64,000 nucleotides of DNA from Hylemonella gracilis str. Niagara R (GCF_000600295.1 NZ_JEMG01000001.1:3260311-3324310); one strand, 5' to 3'. Positions 37,128 to 48,062 are shown, numbered from the stretch's first letter. Made by a program: numbers and translations. Notes: generated from the letters alone by a model not told the origin.

Positions 37128-39653
37128 ATGTCAGCCGATGATCATTCCTCTCCGCCCCGCGCTTCCCGCCTGGGCGCACAATTCGCCCACATGAAATCGA
37201 CGCTCTCCCGACGCTGGGCCACCCTGCATCCCTTCGCGCGCATTGCGGTGTGGGCTGCTGGCATCGGCGCGGCCGGCTTGCTCAGCGGCCTGATGCTGCT
37301 GGCGCTGGCCATGGCCTTCGCCTTCCCCAACCTGCCGGACGTGTCCGATCTGTCCGAGTACCGCCCCAAGCTGCCACTGCGCATCTATTCGGTCGAGGGC
37401 GAACTGCTCGGCGAATTCGGCGAGGAGCGCCGCCGTTTTGTCCCGATTGAAAAAATCCCGCGTGCGCTCACGAACGCCGTGCTGGCCATCGAGGACGCCC
37501 GCTTCTACCAGCATGGGGGCGTGGACTACGTGGGCATGGCGCGCGCCGTGCTGGCCAACCTGCGACGGGTCAACAGCCAGGGTGCGTCGACCATCACCAT
37601 GCAGGTGGCGCGCAACGTCTACCTCTCGTCCGAGAAGACCTACACGCGCAAGATCTACGAAATCCTGCTGACCTACAAGCTCGAGCACCTGCTAAGCAAG
37701 GACCAGATCCTCGAGATCTACATGAACCAGATTTACCTGGGTCAGCGCGCCTACGGCTTCGCCGCCGCGTCGGAAACCTACTTCGGCAAGCCGCTCAAGG
37801 ACATCTCGGTCGCCGAGGCCGCCATGCTGGCCGGCCTGCCCAAGGCCCCCTCGGCCTACAACCCGATCAGCAACCCCAAGCGCGCGCGGGCACGTCAGCT
37901 CTACATCATCTCGCGCATGCTGGACAACGGCTTCATCACGGAGGAGGAGGCCGCGGTCGCCCGGGCCGAGGAAATCGTGGTGCGCACCCTCAACCCGCAG
38001 GGCGAGCGCCCCGGCCAGGGGCATGCCGAATACGCCTCGGAAATGGTGCGTCAGATCATCTTCGCCCAGTATGGCGAGGAAACCTACACCCGTGGCTTGC
38101 GCGTCTACACCACCATCCGCGCTGGCGAGCAGGAGGTGGCCTACGCCGCGCTGCGGCGCAGCATCATGGACTACGAACGGCGCCAGCCTTACCGGGGACC
38201 TGAGAAAGTCATCGCCCTGCCGGCGCAGACCACCGACAACGCTGACGCCATCGCCGAAACCGTGGCCGAGGCGTTGATGGAGCATCCGAACAACGGCGAC
38301 CTGTTGAGCGCCGTGGTGCTCGACGCCGAGCCGCGCAAAGTCACGCTGATGCAGCAGGACGGCGAAACCCTGGAAATCACCGGCGCTGGCCTGCGCTACG
38401 CCGCGGAAGGTTTGTCTTCCCGCGCTTCGCCGACCATCAAGATCCGGCGCGGTGCCATCGTGCGCATCCGCCAGATGAACCCCGAGGACCCGGCCAAGAA
38501 CCAGGCCGCAACCTGGGAAATCCTGCAGCAGCCGGAAGTGGAAGGCGCTTTTGTCTCGCTCGACCCCCGCAACGGTGCCATCCATGCCCTGATCGGCGGT
38601 TACGACTACGACAAGAACAAGTTCAACCACGTCACCCAGGCCTGGCGGCAACCCGGCTCCAGCTTCAAGCCCTTCATCTACTCGGCGGCGCTGGAGAAAG
38701 GCTTCACGCCCGCCACCGTGGTCAACGACGGACCGCTGTTCTTCGAGCCTGAAACCACCGGCGGCCAACCCTGGGAACCGAAAAACTACGATGGCGTGTT
38801 CGAAGGCCCGATGCCGCTGCGCCGCGCGCTGGCGCGCTCGAAGAACATGGTGTCGATCCGCGTGCTGGACGCCATCGGACCGCGTTACGCCCAGGAGTGG
38901 ATGGCGCGCTTCGGTTTCGAGCCGCGCCGGCACCCCGCCTACCTGACCATGGCCCTGGGCGCGGGCACCGTCACCCCCATGCAGATGGCCGTGGGCTACT
39001 CGGCGTTCGCCAATGGCGGCTACCTGGTCGACCCCCAACTGATCACCAAGATCACCGACCCCAACGGCAAAGTGCTGGTCGAACCCCCGCCCGTGGTGCT
39101 GGACGAAAGCATGCGCACGCTGGAGCCGCGCAATGCCTTCATCATGTCCACGCTGCTGCAGGAGGTGACCCGCGTCGGCACGGCCGCGCGGGCCCAGGCC
39201 CAGCTCAAGCGCCCCGACATCTACGGCAAGACCGGCACCACCAACGATTCCATGGATGCGTGGTTCGCGGGCTACCACCCGACGTTGACGGCGGTCACCT
39301 GGATCGGCTACGACACCCCGCGCAAGCTGGGTGACAAGGAAACTGGTGGCGGTCTGTCCCTGCCGGTCTGGATCAGCTACATGGAATACGCCCTGCGCGG
39401 CGTGCCGGTGCAGGAAGTGATCCCGCCCGAAGGCGTGGTGCAGACCGGCATCGACTGGATGTACGCCGAGCATGCCGATGGCGGCGGCGTGCAGTCCCTG
39501 GGCATGGACGAGGACAACGGCGGCATGATGATGACCCTGCCCGGCGGCATCATGCCCAACCTGCCCTACAGCCCGCCCCCGCCAGACGAGCCACAAGGCG
39601 CGTCGCAGGGTGAGGAGCGTTCGCGCATCCTCGACCTGTTCCGCCGCAACTGA
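37128..39653 (+). CDS. mrcA: Penicillin-binding protein 1A
   Basis: This 841-residue bifunctional class A PBP polymerises and cross-links peptidoglycan. One N-terminal membrane segment (GLLSGLMLLALAMAFAFP) is followed by the GT51 transglycosylase with its catalytic Glu in AIEDARFYQHGGVDYVGMAR and QILEIYMNQIYLGQRAYGFA. The transpeptidase has SSFK in PGSSFKPFIYSAALEKG, SKN in ARSKNMVSIRV and KTG in YGKTGTTNDSMDAWFAGY. MKSTLSRRW at 37191 is an alternative start. It ends in a proline-rich cytosolic-like tail and is followed by a terminator. Confidence 0.96.
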   Translation: MSADDHSSPPRASRLGAQFAHMKSTLSRRWATLHPFARIAVWAAGIGAAGLLSGLMLLALAMAFAFPNLPDVSDLSEYRPKLPLRIYSVEGELLGEFGEERRRFVPIEKIPRALTNAVLAIEDARFYQHGGVDYVGMARAVLANLRRVNSQGASTITMQVARNVYLSSEKTYTRKIYEILLTYKLEHLLSKDQILEIYMNQIYLGQRAYGFAAASETYFGKPLKDISVAEAAMLAGLPKAPSAYNPISNPKRARARQLYIISRMLDNGFITEEEAAVARAEEIVVRTLNPQGERPGQGHAEYASEMVRQIIFAQYGEETYTRGLRVYTTIRAGEQEVAYAALRRSIMDYERRQPYRGPEKVIALPAQTTDNADAIAETVAEALMEHPNNGDLLSAVVLDAEPRKVTLMQQDGETLEITGAGLRYAAEGLSSRASPTIKIRRGAIVRIRQMNPEDPAKNQAATWEILQQPEVEGAFVSLDPRNGAIHALIGGYDYDKNKFNHVTQAWRQPGSSFKPFIYSAALEKGFTPATVVNDGPLFFEPETTGGQPWEPKNYDGVFEGPMPLRRALARSKNMVSIRVLDAIGPRYAQEWMARFGFEPRRHPAYLTMALGAGTVTPMQMAVGYSAFANGGYLVDPQLITKITDPNGKVLVEPPPVVLDESMRTLEPRNAFIMSTLLQEVTRVGTAARAQAQLKRPDIYGKTGTTNDSMDAWFAGYHPTLTAVTWIGYDTPRKLGDKETGGGLSLPVWISYMEYALRGVPVQEVIPPEGVVQTGIDWMYAEHADGGGVQSLGMDEDNGGMMMTLPGGIMPNLPYSPPPPDEPQGASQGEERSRILDLFRRN

Positions 39654-39670
39654 GACGAGCAAAACAGAAG

Positions 39671-39704
39671 CGTCTGGGTGCCGTGACGGTGCCCAGACGT
39701 TTTT
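39671..39704 (+). terminator. Rho-independent terminator after mrcA
   Basis: CGTCTGGGTGCC (39671-39682) pairs with GGTGCCCAGACG (39688-39699), with two G-T pairs, around GTGAC, and is followed by five T on the plus strand. It lies 18 bases past the mrcA stop. The convergent cyaY gene ends at 39730, so it may serve both sides, more weakly on the minus strand. Confidence 0.88.
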
Positions 39705-39729
39705 CTTCAGGCCCGCAGTAGCCCTTAGC

Positions 39730-40059
39730 TCAGGCCGAAAATGCCAGGGGCACGCGCGCCTGCTCGCTGGCGTAACGCGACAGGCTGGCGAAGAATTCGC
39801 CCTGGCCCTTGGTGTCCATCCAGCGCTGGCCGTCGAACTTGAAGTGGAAACCACCAGCCCGCGCGGCCAGCCAGATTTCATGCAAGGGCTTTTGCAGGTT
39901 CACGACGATCTGGCTCCCATCGGGGAACACCAGGGTCACCATGCCGCCCGTGCGCTGGTTGTCGATGTCCGCATCGCTCTGCTCGTTGATGCGGTCGCAG
40001 TTCGCCTCGATGGCGCGCAGCACGGCCTCGGCGCGGTCCAGGAATTCCAGGTCAGTCAT
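39730..40059 (-). CDS. cyaY: Frataxin-like iron donor CyaY
   Basis: This 109-residue frataxin homologue opens [20 protein letters not shown], then has [20 protein letters not shown], then [20 protein letters not shown] and the final [20 protein letters not shown], matching the CyaY fold strand by strand. It modulates iron-sulfur cluster assembly on IscS/IscU. Its start codon lies only eight bases from that of lptM on the opposite strand, so the two genes share a very short or overlapping start region. Confidence 0.95.
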   Translation of the reverse strand: MTDLEFLDRAEAVLRAIEANCDRINEQSDADIDNQRTGGMVTLVFPDGSQIVVNLQKPLHEIWLAARAGGFHFKFDGQRWMDTKGQGEFFASLSRYASEQARVPLAFSA

Positions 40060-40067
40060 ACAATTTC

Positions 40068-40409
40068 ATGATGTTGAAAGCTCGATCGATCGTCCGTGCC
40101 ACTGTCAGGTCCCTGCCGATTCTAGTCAGCCCCCCCGCCTCCTCCCCGCGCCGCGTTTTTGCCCCTGTCGCGCTCGCCGTCATCGGCCTGTCCGGGTCGC
40201 TGCTGCTCGCGGGCTGCGGCCAGACCGGCGTGCTTTACCTGCCGACCGAGCCAGCGGCGGCCCAGCGGGCCAGCCTGCCGAAATCACTCTGGCCCCTGAT
40301 GCCGTCGAAGAAAAAGGACGAGGCACAGCCCGAGGCCGATCCGAAACCAGGCGCGAGCACCCCCGCCCCAACCCCTGCCAACACTCTTCCCCCGCAACCA
40401 CAACCATGA
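40068..40409 (+). CDS. lptM: LptM-like small lipoprotein (YifL family)
   Basis: This 113-residue protein has a lipobox in LSGSLLLAGCGQTGVLYLPT. The mature start CGQTGVLYLP is the conserved signature of the YifL/LptM family, which helps fold the LptD-LptE LPS translocon. The C-terminus is rich in Pro, Lys and Glu. The start is uncertain: the first ATG gives about 30 residues before the signal sequence. The stop overlaps the lysA start (ATGA). A lptM-lysA pair is common in Gram-negatives. Confidence 0.82.
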   Translation: MMLKARSIVRATVRSLPILVSPPASSPRRVFAPVALAVIGLSGSLLLAGCGQTGVLYLPTEPAAAQRASLPKSLWPLMPSKKKDEAQPEADPKPGASTPAPTPANTLPPQPQP

Positions 40410-41737
40410 CCACTCCCTTGCTGCCTGGCCACCCGCATCTGGCCTACCGCGCCACCCCGTCCGGCCAGGATCTGTACCTGGAAGGGGTGCGCCTGGCCGA
40501 CCTGGCCCGCGCGCACGGCACACCACTCTTCGTCTATTCGCGGCAGGCCATGCTGGACGCGCTGGCCGCCTACCAGCGCGGACTGGCCAGCCGCCTCGCA
40601 CAGGGCAAGGCCCTCATTTGTTACGCGCTCAAGGCCAATTCCTCCCTGGCCATCCTGCAACTGTTCGCGCGCGCGGGCTGTGGTTTCGACATCGTCTCGG
40701 GCGGCGAACTGGAACGCGTGCTGGCTGCTGGCGGCGATCCGGCCCGGATCATCTTCTCGGGCGTGGGCAAGACCCGTGCGGAAATGCGCCAGGCCCTGAA
40801 TGCCGGGAATGGCGCCGGAATCGGCTGCTTCAACGTCGAGAGCGAGGCCGAGCTGGACGTGCTGAACGAGGTCGCCACCGGGCAGGGCAAGGTGGCACCG
40901 GTGAGCATCCGAGTCAACCCCGACGTGGACGCCAAGACCCACCCCTACATCTCCACCGGTCTGAAGGGCAACAAGTTCGGCATCGCGCACGAACGTGCCG
41001 TGGCCGTCTACCAGCACGCCGCGCGGCTGCGGGGCTTGAAGGTGGTGGGCATCGACTGCCATATCGGCTCGCAGATCACCGAAGAGCGGCCTTACCTGGA
41101 CGCGCTGGAACGCGTGCTGGACCTGGTCGAGGCCATCGAAGCCGCTGGCATCCCGCTGCGGCACATCGACCTGGGCGGCGGCCTGGGCATCGATTACCAC
41201 GGCGACACCCCACCTGCGGCCGATGCACTCTGGCACAAGCTGCTGGCCCGTCTGGATGCGCGTGGCCACGGCGCCAAGGCCATCTACATCGAGCCCGGCC
41301 GCTCCCTGGTCGGCAACGCGGGCGTCTGCCTGACCGAGGTGCTCTACCTCAAGCCCGGCGAACAAAAAAACTTCTGCATCGTCGACGCGGCCATGAACGA
41401 CCTGCCTCGCCCGGCCATGTACGAGGCTTATCACCAGATCGTTCCACTGGCCCCGCGCACATCGGCGCAGGCCGGCGGGACAGTGAGCCAACTGAACTAC
41501 GAAGTGGTGGGACCGGTCTGTGAAAGCGGCGACTGGCTGGGCCATGACCGCGTGCTGGCCGTGCAGGCAGGTGATCACTTGGCTGTGCTATCGGCGGGCG
41601 CCTACTGCATGAGCATGGCCAGCAACTACAACACGCGAGGACGCGCCGCCGAAGTGCTGGTGCAGGGCGAGCAGGCCACCGTCATTCGTCGGCGCGAAAG
41701 CGCGGCGGACAGCTTCCGCCACGACATCCTGCTCTGA
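40406..41737 (+). CDS. lysA: Diaminopimelate decarboxylase
   Basis: This 443-residue PLP enzyme makes L-lysine from meso-diaminopimelate. The PLP lysine is in LICYALKANSSLAILQLF, with IDCHIGSQITEERPYLDAL and LGGGLGIDYHGD following, and the substrate-side EPGRSLVGNAGV and GPVCESGDWLG near the end. The start MTTPLLPGHPHLAYRA is coupled to lptM by a four-base overlap. The frame is open much further upstream, but that part overlaps cyaY in antisense. lysA and msrQ end directly against each other. Confidence 0.96.
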   Translation: MTTPLLPGHPHLAYRATPSGQDLYLEGVRLADLARAHGTPLFVYSRQAMLDALAAYQRGLASRLAQGKALICYALKANSSLAILQLFARAGCGFDIVSGGELERVLAAGGDPARIIFSGVGKTRAEMRQALNAGNGAGIGCFNVESEAELDVLNEVATGQGKVAPVSIRVNPDVDAKTHPYISTGLKGNKFGIAHERAVAVYQHAARLRGLKVVGIDCHIGSQITEERPYLDALERVLDLVEAIEAAGIPLRHIDLGGGLGIDYHGDTPPAADALWHKLLARLDARGHGAKAIYIEPGRSLVGNAGVCLTEVLYLKPGEQKNFCIVDAAMNDLPRPAMYEAYHQIVPLAPRTSAQAGGTVSQLNYEVVGPVCESGDWLGHDRVLAVQAGDHLAVLSAGAYCMSMASNYNTRGRAAEVLVQGEQATVIRRRESAADSFRHDILL

Positions 41738-42394
41738 TCAGGCGCGAGGAGTCAGCCGGGCCTGACCACTGCCTTGAGCGCGCGTACCGCGCCAGCGGTG
41801 GACGGCACGCCAGCCCAGCAACAGTCCCAGGATGGCGCCATAGACCGCCACCTCTGCAAAGTCCTGCTTGCCCGCGCGCATCCAGTAAAAATGCAGCACG
41901 GCCAAGGCGGCCACGGCGTAGACCAGCCGGTGCAACATCCGCCAGCGTGGCGCGCCCAGCGCGCGGATCGCGCGGTTGAAGGACGTCAGGGCCAGGGGCA
42001 ACAACAGCAGCAAGGCGACGAAGCCCACGAGGATGAAGGGGCGCTTGGGGATGTCGCGCACGATCTCGCCCCAGGCGCCCTCATCCAGGCCCACGCCCAT
42101 GTCGAACACCGCGTAGCAGAGGAAATGCAGCAGTGCGTAGAAAAAGACGTACAGCCCCAACATGCGCCGCAGGCGCGCCAGCGCGGCCCAGCCGAATTGC
42201 ACGCGCAAGGGCGTGACCGCCAAGGTCAGGCACAGGAAACGCAGGGCCCATTCACCGGTGGAACGGATCAGGTGTTCCGCGGGGTTGGGCCCCAACTGGT
42301 CGGTCAGCGCGCCATGGAACAGCCCGGCGAAGGGCAGCAGCGCCAGCACGAAGACCAGCGGCTTGGTCACCGGATGCAGGAGCAGCTTGTTCAT
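41738..42394 (-). CDS. msrQ: Haem-containing membrane subunit MsrQ
   Basis: This 218-residue protein has about six membrane segments: FVLALLPFAGLFHGALTDQL at the start and ALLHFLCYAVFDMGVGLD in the middle, with histidines suited to bind haem, and APRWRMLHRLVYAVAALAVL later. MsrQ (YedZ) passes electrons from the respiratory chain to periplasmic MsrP for repair of oxidised methionines in envelope proteins. It lies 67 bases downstream of msrP. Its stop abuts the lysA stop. Confidence 0.94.
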   Translation of the reverse strand: MNKLLLHPVTKPLVFVLALLPFAGLFHGALTDQLGPNPAEHLIRSTGEWALRFLCLTLAVTPLRVQFGWAALARLRRMLGLYVFFYALLHFLCYAVFDMGVGLDEGAWGEIVRDIPKRPFILVGFVALLLLLPLALTSFNRAIRALGAPRWRMLHRLVYAVAALAVLHFYWMRAGKQDFAEVAVYGAILGLLLGWRAVHRWRGTRAQGSGQARLTPRA

Positions 42395-42461
42395 CCGCGT
42401 GATCCCTTGCGGGCGGACGCCCCAGACAGAACCGGGGTGGACGTGAAAACCCAGGCCATCC

Positions 42462-43457
<996 letters not shown>

Positions 43458-43636
43458 GGTGGTCTTCCTTGTTCCGAGCGCACAAGCCTACACCCAGCGT
43501 AAAAAACATGCACGCCCCCAATCGAGGAGGGATACCCGGTGCATGGGTCAACCTTGGGCCGAAGGCGTCTGGCCCGAGCACCGCCAGCCACGCGGGGAGG
43601 CACGGGCGGCCGACGTGTCGGTACCCGTCCCTGTCC

Positions 43637-45004
43637 TTACAGGGTTCCGTAGCTGTGCAGGCCCGACAGGAACATGTTCACGCCAATGAAGGCGAAGGTC
43701 GTGATGCCCAGGCCGGCCAGCGCCCACCAGGAGGCCACCGTGCCGCGCAGGCCCTTCATCAGCCGCATGTGCAGCCAAGCCGCGTAGTTGAGCCAGACGA
43801 TCAGGGCCCAGGTTTCCTTCGGGTCCCAGCTCCAGTAGCCGCCCCAGGCCTCGGCGGCCCAGAGGGCGCCCAGCACCGTGGCGATGGTGAAGAAGGCGAA
43901 GCCGACGGCGATGGACTTGTACATCACGTCGTCCAGCACCTCGGCCGAGGGCAAGCGCTCGGCGATGCGCTTGCGGCCCAGCAGGATGCCCACGACGATC
44001 AAGGCCGCGACGATGAAATAGACCAGCCAGTAGCTGCCGCCGCCATCCATCTTCTGGCGGAAGGCGATGGGCACGAAACACAAAACGACACCGAAGATCC
44101 ACAGCGGCGCCAGCTTGTACCAGCGCAGGCCGTTCTGGGCCTCCTGCTCGGCCTGGCTCTTGATCAGATATGCGTAGGCCACCATGGCGGCCAGCGCGAA
44201 GGTGCCGTAGCCGACAAAGTTGGCCGGCACATGCACCTTCATCCACCAGCTCTGCAAGGCCGGCACGAGAGGCTGGATGGCGTGGGCCTCTCGCACCAGG
44301 GTGTACCAGAGCAGGAAACCGACCGCCGCGCTGACCACCAGCATCACGAAGGCACCCATGGCGCGCGTCGCGTACTTCTGCTCGAAATAGAGGTAGAACA
44401 GCGCGGTCATCCAGCAGAACAACACGAACACCTCGTAGAGGTTGCTCACCGGGATGTGGCCTATGCCGGGGCCGATCAGGTAGCTTTCGTACCAGCGCAC
44501 CAGGGTGCCGGTCAGCGCCATCACCACGGCAGCCCAGGTCAGCCGCGAACCGATCAGCTCGAAAGCGGCGCTCTGCGCGTTTTCCTTGGCACTGACCAGC
44601 AGACCCAGCCAGTAGAACGCGGTGCCCATGAAAAAGAGCAGGCTCATCCAGAGGATGGCGGATTGGCTGGACAGGAAGTACTTGAGCCAGAACACCTGCT
44701 CGGCCCGCGCCAGATCTCCGCCTGGCAGGCCCTGCGCGTCCACGCCCTGGTAGGAAGCGATGGCCAGCAAGGCCAGCAGCGCCACGCCCAGGCTGAGGGC
44801 ACGCAGCGGACGCCAGAACCAGCCCAGCGCGATCAGCGAGGGCATGGACAAGATCAGGATGCCCTGTTCGTAAACATCCATCGCCGTGTGATAACGCGCG
44901 AACGCATAGGAACCGCCGATGAGTAAAAGCAAGGCAAATACCCAGTCGAAGGCGTTGCGGCGGGCAAAGTAGCCCTCGTTCAATGTCAGGGTGGTGGTGT
45001 TCAT
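43637..45004 (-). CDS. ccsB: Cytochrome c biogenesis protein CcsB/CcsA (System II)
   Basis: This 455-residue membrane protein carries the haem-handling WWD signature EAWGGYWSWDPKETWALIVW in its C-terminal third and conserved histidines in HVPANFVGYG and AAWLHMRLMKG. It has eight or more membrane segments. With ResB it exports haem and attaches it to CXXCH motifs. The start MNTTTLTLNEGYFARRN is chosen because the upstream open frame overlaps resB in another phase. Four bases separate it from resB. Confidence 0.94.
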   Translation of the reverse strand: MNTTTLTLNEGYFARRNAFDWVFALLLLIGGSYAFARYHTAMDVYEQGILILSMPSLIALGWFWRPLRALSLGVALLALLAIASYQGVDAQGLPGGDLARAEQVFWLKYFLSSQSAILWMSLLFFMGTAFYWLGLLVSAKENAQSAAFELIGSRLTWAAVVMALTGTLVRWYESYLIGPGIGHIPVSNLYEVFVLFCWMTALFYLYFEQKYATRAMGAFVMLVVSAAVGFLLWYTLVREAHAIQPLVPALQSWWMKVHVPANFVGYGTFALAAMVAYAYLIKSQAEQEAQNGLRWYKLAPLWIFGVVLCFVPIAFRQKMDGGGSYWLVYFIVAALIVVGILLGRKRIAERLPSAEVLDDVMYKSIAVGFAFFTIATVLGALWAAEAWGGYWSWDPKETWALIVWLNYAAWLHMRLMKGLRGTVASWWALAGLGITTFAFIGVNMFLSGLHSYGTL

Positions 45005-45008
45005 CTCG

Positions 45009-47225
45009 TCACTCCTTGCCAAGCAACAGCTTGCGCAGTTGCTCAAATTCCTTGTCTGTGTCCAGTGTCTCGCGGTTGGTCGACAGCGCCAGGGTGGCCT
45101 GGCTGGCCGTTGCGTTCCCGGCATCCCCGCCCGCTGCGGGGGACACCCAGACCCAGAGCCTGCGCTCGCGCACGTACAGCATCGCAAAAATGCCGATGAT
45201 CAACAAGGCGCAGCCCAGGTAGACCACGTTCTTGCCCGGCGCGCGCGCCACTTGGAACACGCTGGCCTGAACCTGGGTGAAATCGCTGAGCTGTAGCACG
45301 AAGGGCGCGGGGTAGAACCAGGCATCGCCCAAGGCCAGCACCGCCTGCGCCATCCAGGCCTGAGTCTGGGCATCGGTCGGCAACGGTGCCAGGCGTGCGC
45401 GCTCGCGCGCCGTCTGCAGCAGCTCGAACAGGGCACCGTTCAGGATGCGCATCAGCATCTCGCCCGCGCGCTCGCGCTCGGCCGCCGGCACCTGGCTTTC
45501 CATGAAGTCGGCCATGGCCTGCAGGCCACCCACCGGTTCACGTCCGGCCTGGGCCGCCTCCGCCCCGGCGAACAGCATCAAGGCCCGCAGCGCGGAAGCA
45601 CCCAGCTGGGCCTGCAGATCGGGACGATCGGCGTCCACCATGCGCGCTGCATACCGGCGTACCGCCCTCTCGCGCATGGCCGGGTCGGCCAGCGCGGCGC
45701 GCAGGCGGAAGAAGTCGGCGCTCGTGCCTTCGGCATCCATGGGCACGCGCAGGTAGCGGAAGGGCTCGGCGGGGGATTCGCGCAGGCCCCACAGGAACAC
45801 CGGCGCACCTTCGCCCAGGTCCACCGGCACCATGTAGTTGTTGAACTCGCGCGCCTGGCCGGCCGCGTCGCGCAGCTTGTAGCTCACGCTGGGACCGACG
45901 TTGCGCAGGGTTTGCGGCGCGTCGTGTTTGTTGGCTGCGCCCAGACGCTGGTGCAGGCCACTCAGGGGATTGCCCAGATCCACCTTGCGCACGTCGACGC
46001 CGGTATCGCCATTGCCCATGGCGCCTGCCTGGGCGTCGGCCATGTTCTCGACGTTGATGACGCGCAAGCCGGTGTATTCGAGCGTGATTTGCTCGGGGGC
46101 GGCGCCCGGCTCGCGTGTCGCACGCGTGAGCTGCGTGCTCTCGCCGATCCGCCCCTCCACCGAGAAGGGCGCGCTCACGCCGTCCATGGGCAAGGCCTGC
46201 AGCTTCACGAGGGACCCGCCGTCGTCAAAGCTGGACTGGTAGATCTGCACGCCCTTGTAGCTGGCCGGATGGTTGACCTCCACCCGCGCGGGCTGGGATT
46301 CACCCGTGGCCTTGTCGTGGATCACGATCTCGCTCGCGAACAAGCGGGGCATGCCGGTCGGGTAGTACTCGACGATGAATTTCTTCAGTTCCACCGCAAA
46401 GGGCAAGTCCTGCAGCACGATGCCGTTGGGCTGGGTCAGGATGGCCGTGTCGGCCGCCGAACCCTCGGGCACCAGCAAGTTGCCACGGAAGGTCGGGTTG
46501 CGTTCGGACAGCCGGTGTTGCGGCGGAACTTCGGACACAAGGCCGCCACCGCTGTAGACGGTCTTGCCACCCAGCCACATCTGGGCGCGCACGATCAGAT
46601 CGCCATCCAACAAGCCGCCCAGGCAGATCATGACGATGGCGCCATGCGCCGCCAGGTAACCGAGTTTGTTGGCCGCACCGGCCTTGGCTGCGATCATCCA
46701 ACCCGCCGGGGCAGCGCCTTCCGCGCCGTCGCGTTGCTGCAGCTTCACCTTCCAGCCGCGCGCGGCCAGCACAACCCCCATGCGCCGCGCTGCGGCTTCG
46801 GGGGCTTCGCCCAGGCTGGACTGGGCCCGATGGCGGAAGGCCTGAAGCGACTGGGCGCGGATGTTCTCCTTGTAGGTGCGCAGATCGCTCAGTATCTTGG
46901 GCGTGTTGCGCACGATGCACAGCGTGGTGCTGATGACCAGAAAGGCCAGGATCAGCAGAAACCACCAAGCGCTGTAGACCGTGTAGAGATTCAGCTTGCC
47001 GAACACCTCGGCCCAAAAGGGGCCAAACTGATTGACGTAGTTGACATAGGGCTCCGATTGCCGCAACACCGTGCCGATGACCGAGGCGATGCAGATCACC
47101 GTCAGCAAGGCAATGGCGAAACGCATGGAAGCCAGCAGCTCCATGGCCTGGCGCAGCCCATGCATGGCGCGTGCTCGAAAACCGCTCAAGGTGGCGTCGG
47201 GAGGAGATACGGTGGTCACGGGCAA
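45009..47225 (-). CDS. resB: Cytochrome c biogenesis protein ResB
   Basis: This 738-residue protein is the second half of System II cytochrome c maturation. Three N-terminal membrane segments (ASMRFAIALLTVICIASVIG, then AWWFLLILAFLVISTTLCIV and AAHGAIVMICLGGLLDGDLI) are followed by a large periplasmic domain with EIVIHDKATGESQPARVEV and YKGVQIYQSSFDDGGSLVKL, and a final segment NVVYLGCALLIIGIFAMLYV. It precedes ccsB by four bases, and the cytochrome c4 gene lies just upstream on the same strand. Confidence 0.95.
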   Translation of the reverse strand: MPVTTVSPPDATLSGFRARAMHGLRQAMELLASMRFAIALLTVICIASVIGTVLRQSEPYVNYVNQFGPFWAEVFGKLNLYTVYSAWWFLLILAFLVISTTLCIVRNTPKILSDLRTYKENIRAQSLQAFRHRAQSSLGEAPEAAARRMGVVLAARGWKVKLQQRDGAEGAAPAGWMIAAKAGAANKLGYLAAHGAIVMICLGGLLDGDLIVRAQMWLGGKTVYSGGGLVSEVPPQHRLSERNPTFRGNLLVPEGSAADTAILTQPNGIVLQDLPFAVELKKFIVEYYPTGMPRLFASEIVIHDKATGESQPARVEVNHPASYKGVQIYQSSFDDGGSLVKLQALPMDGVSAPFSVEGRIGESTQLTRATREPGAAPEQITLEYTGLRVINVENMADAQAGAMGNGDTGVDVRKVDLGNPLSGLHQRLGAANKHDAPQTLRNVGPSVSYKLRDAAGQAREFNNYMVPVDLGEGAPVFLWGLRESPAEPFRYLRVPMDAEGTSADFFRLRAALADPAMRERAVRRYAARMVDADRPDLQAQLGASALRALMLFAGAEAAQAGREPVGGLQAMADFMESQVPAAERERAGEMLMRILNGALFELLQTARERARLAPLPTDAQTQAWMAQAVLALGDAWFYPAPFVLQLSDFTQVQASVFQVARAPGKNVVYLGCALLIIGIFAMLYVRERRLWVWVSPAAGGDAGNATASQATLALSTNRETLDTDKEFEQLRKLLLGKE

Positions 47226-47249
47226 GGTCGAAAGAAAACGGGCATGAAA

Positions 47250-47281
47250 AAGGCGGGCCTGCCTTGTGAGCAGCCCGCCTT
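47250..47281 (-). terminator. Rho-independent terminator between cytochrome c4 and resB
   Basis: AAGGCGGGC (47250-47258) pairs with GCCCGCCTT (47273-47281). Read on the minus strand, the stem is followed by TTTTTCATG. It lies 42 bases past the cytochrome gene stop and 25 bases before the resB start, so resB-ccsB would need their own promoter or read-through. Confidence 0.8.
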
Positions 47282-47322
47282 GTTATGAATTTGCTTTGTG
47301 GCGGTCGGTGTCTGCGCCGAGA

Positions 47323-47970
47323 TCAGCGCAGGCCGGCGATGTAATCGGACACCGCCTTGATTTCGCGGTCGTTCATCTTGGCGGCGACCTGCATCATGGG
47401 CGTGGAATTCAGGCGGGCACCGCCGGCCTTGGCATTGGCGGCGCCAGCACGGAAGGCGTTCAGCTGGGCCTCGGTGTAGGCGGCATGCTGGCCAGACAGA
47501 CGCGGGTATTGCGCCGGAATGCCAGCGCCATTGGGGCTGTGGCAACCCGCGCAGGCCGCGATCTGGCGATCGGGAATGCCGCCGCGGTAGATGCGCTCAC
47601 CCAACTGCACCAGGTCCTGGTCGGTCGCGAAACCGGTTTTGGGCTTTTGCGTGGCCAGCCAGGCGCTGATGTTGACCATGTCCTCGTCGCTCAGCATGGC
47701 GGCGAAACCCTTCATGATGGCGTTGTCGCGCTTGCCCGTCTTGAATTCCTGCAGCTGCTTGAGCAGGTACTGCGGGTGCTGGCCCGCCAGCTTGGGATTG
47801 GCGGCCACGGCGGAGTTGCCATCCGCCGCATGGCAGGCCACGCACAGCGCGGCGAACTTGGCCTCACCCTTGGCCAGATCAGGGGCTGCGGCCTTCTGGG
47901 CTTCCTCGGCGATGGCAAAGGCGGGCGCTGCCAGCGCGGCAGCCAACATCAGGGGGGCAAACAACTTCAT
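47323..47970 (-). CDS. Dihaem cytochrome c4
   Basis: This 215-residue secreted protein has a signal peptide (MKLFAPLMLAAALAAPAFA) and two haem sites, CVACH and CAGCH, each followed by a cytochrome c domain with a downstream Met ligand (FAAMLSDEDM and STPMMQVAAK). The two-domain layout with PKLAGQHPQYLLKQLQEF and YPRLSGQHAAYTEAQLNAF is typical of cytochrome c4, an electron carrier to terminal oxidases. It is encoded beside its own maturation factors ResB and CcsB and diverges from engB. Confidence 0.95.
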   Translation of the reverse strand: MKLFAPLMLAAALAAPAFAIAEEAQKAAAPDLAKGEAKFAALCVACHAADGNSAVAANPKLAGQHPQYLLKQLQEFKTGKRDNAIMKGFAAMLSDEDMVNISAWLATQKPKTGFATDQDLVQLGERIYRGGIPDRQIAACAGCHSPNGAGIPAQYPRLSGQHAAYTEAQLNAFRAGAANAKAGGARLNSTPMMQVAAKMNDREIKAVSDYIAGLR

Positions 47971-48062
47971 GGTCTGGTTCTAGGGTTGTTGGGCTAAACA
48001 GTGGTCGGCCCGGGACCTGCAATTCAGCCCCGATGACCCGGATCAAACGCGGCGATTCTACA

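Noticed and set aside
37692-39881. Minus-strand open frame of 729 codons opposite mrcA
   Set aside because: It is a shadow of mrcA; its amino-acid make-up is that of antisense translation.
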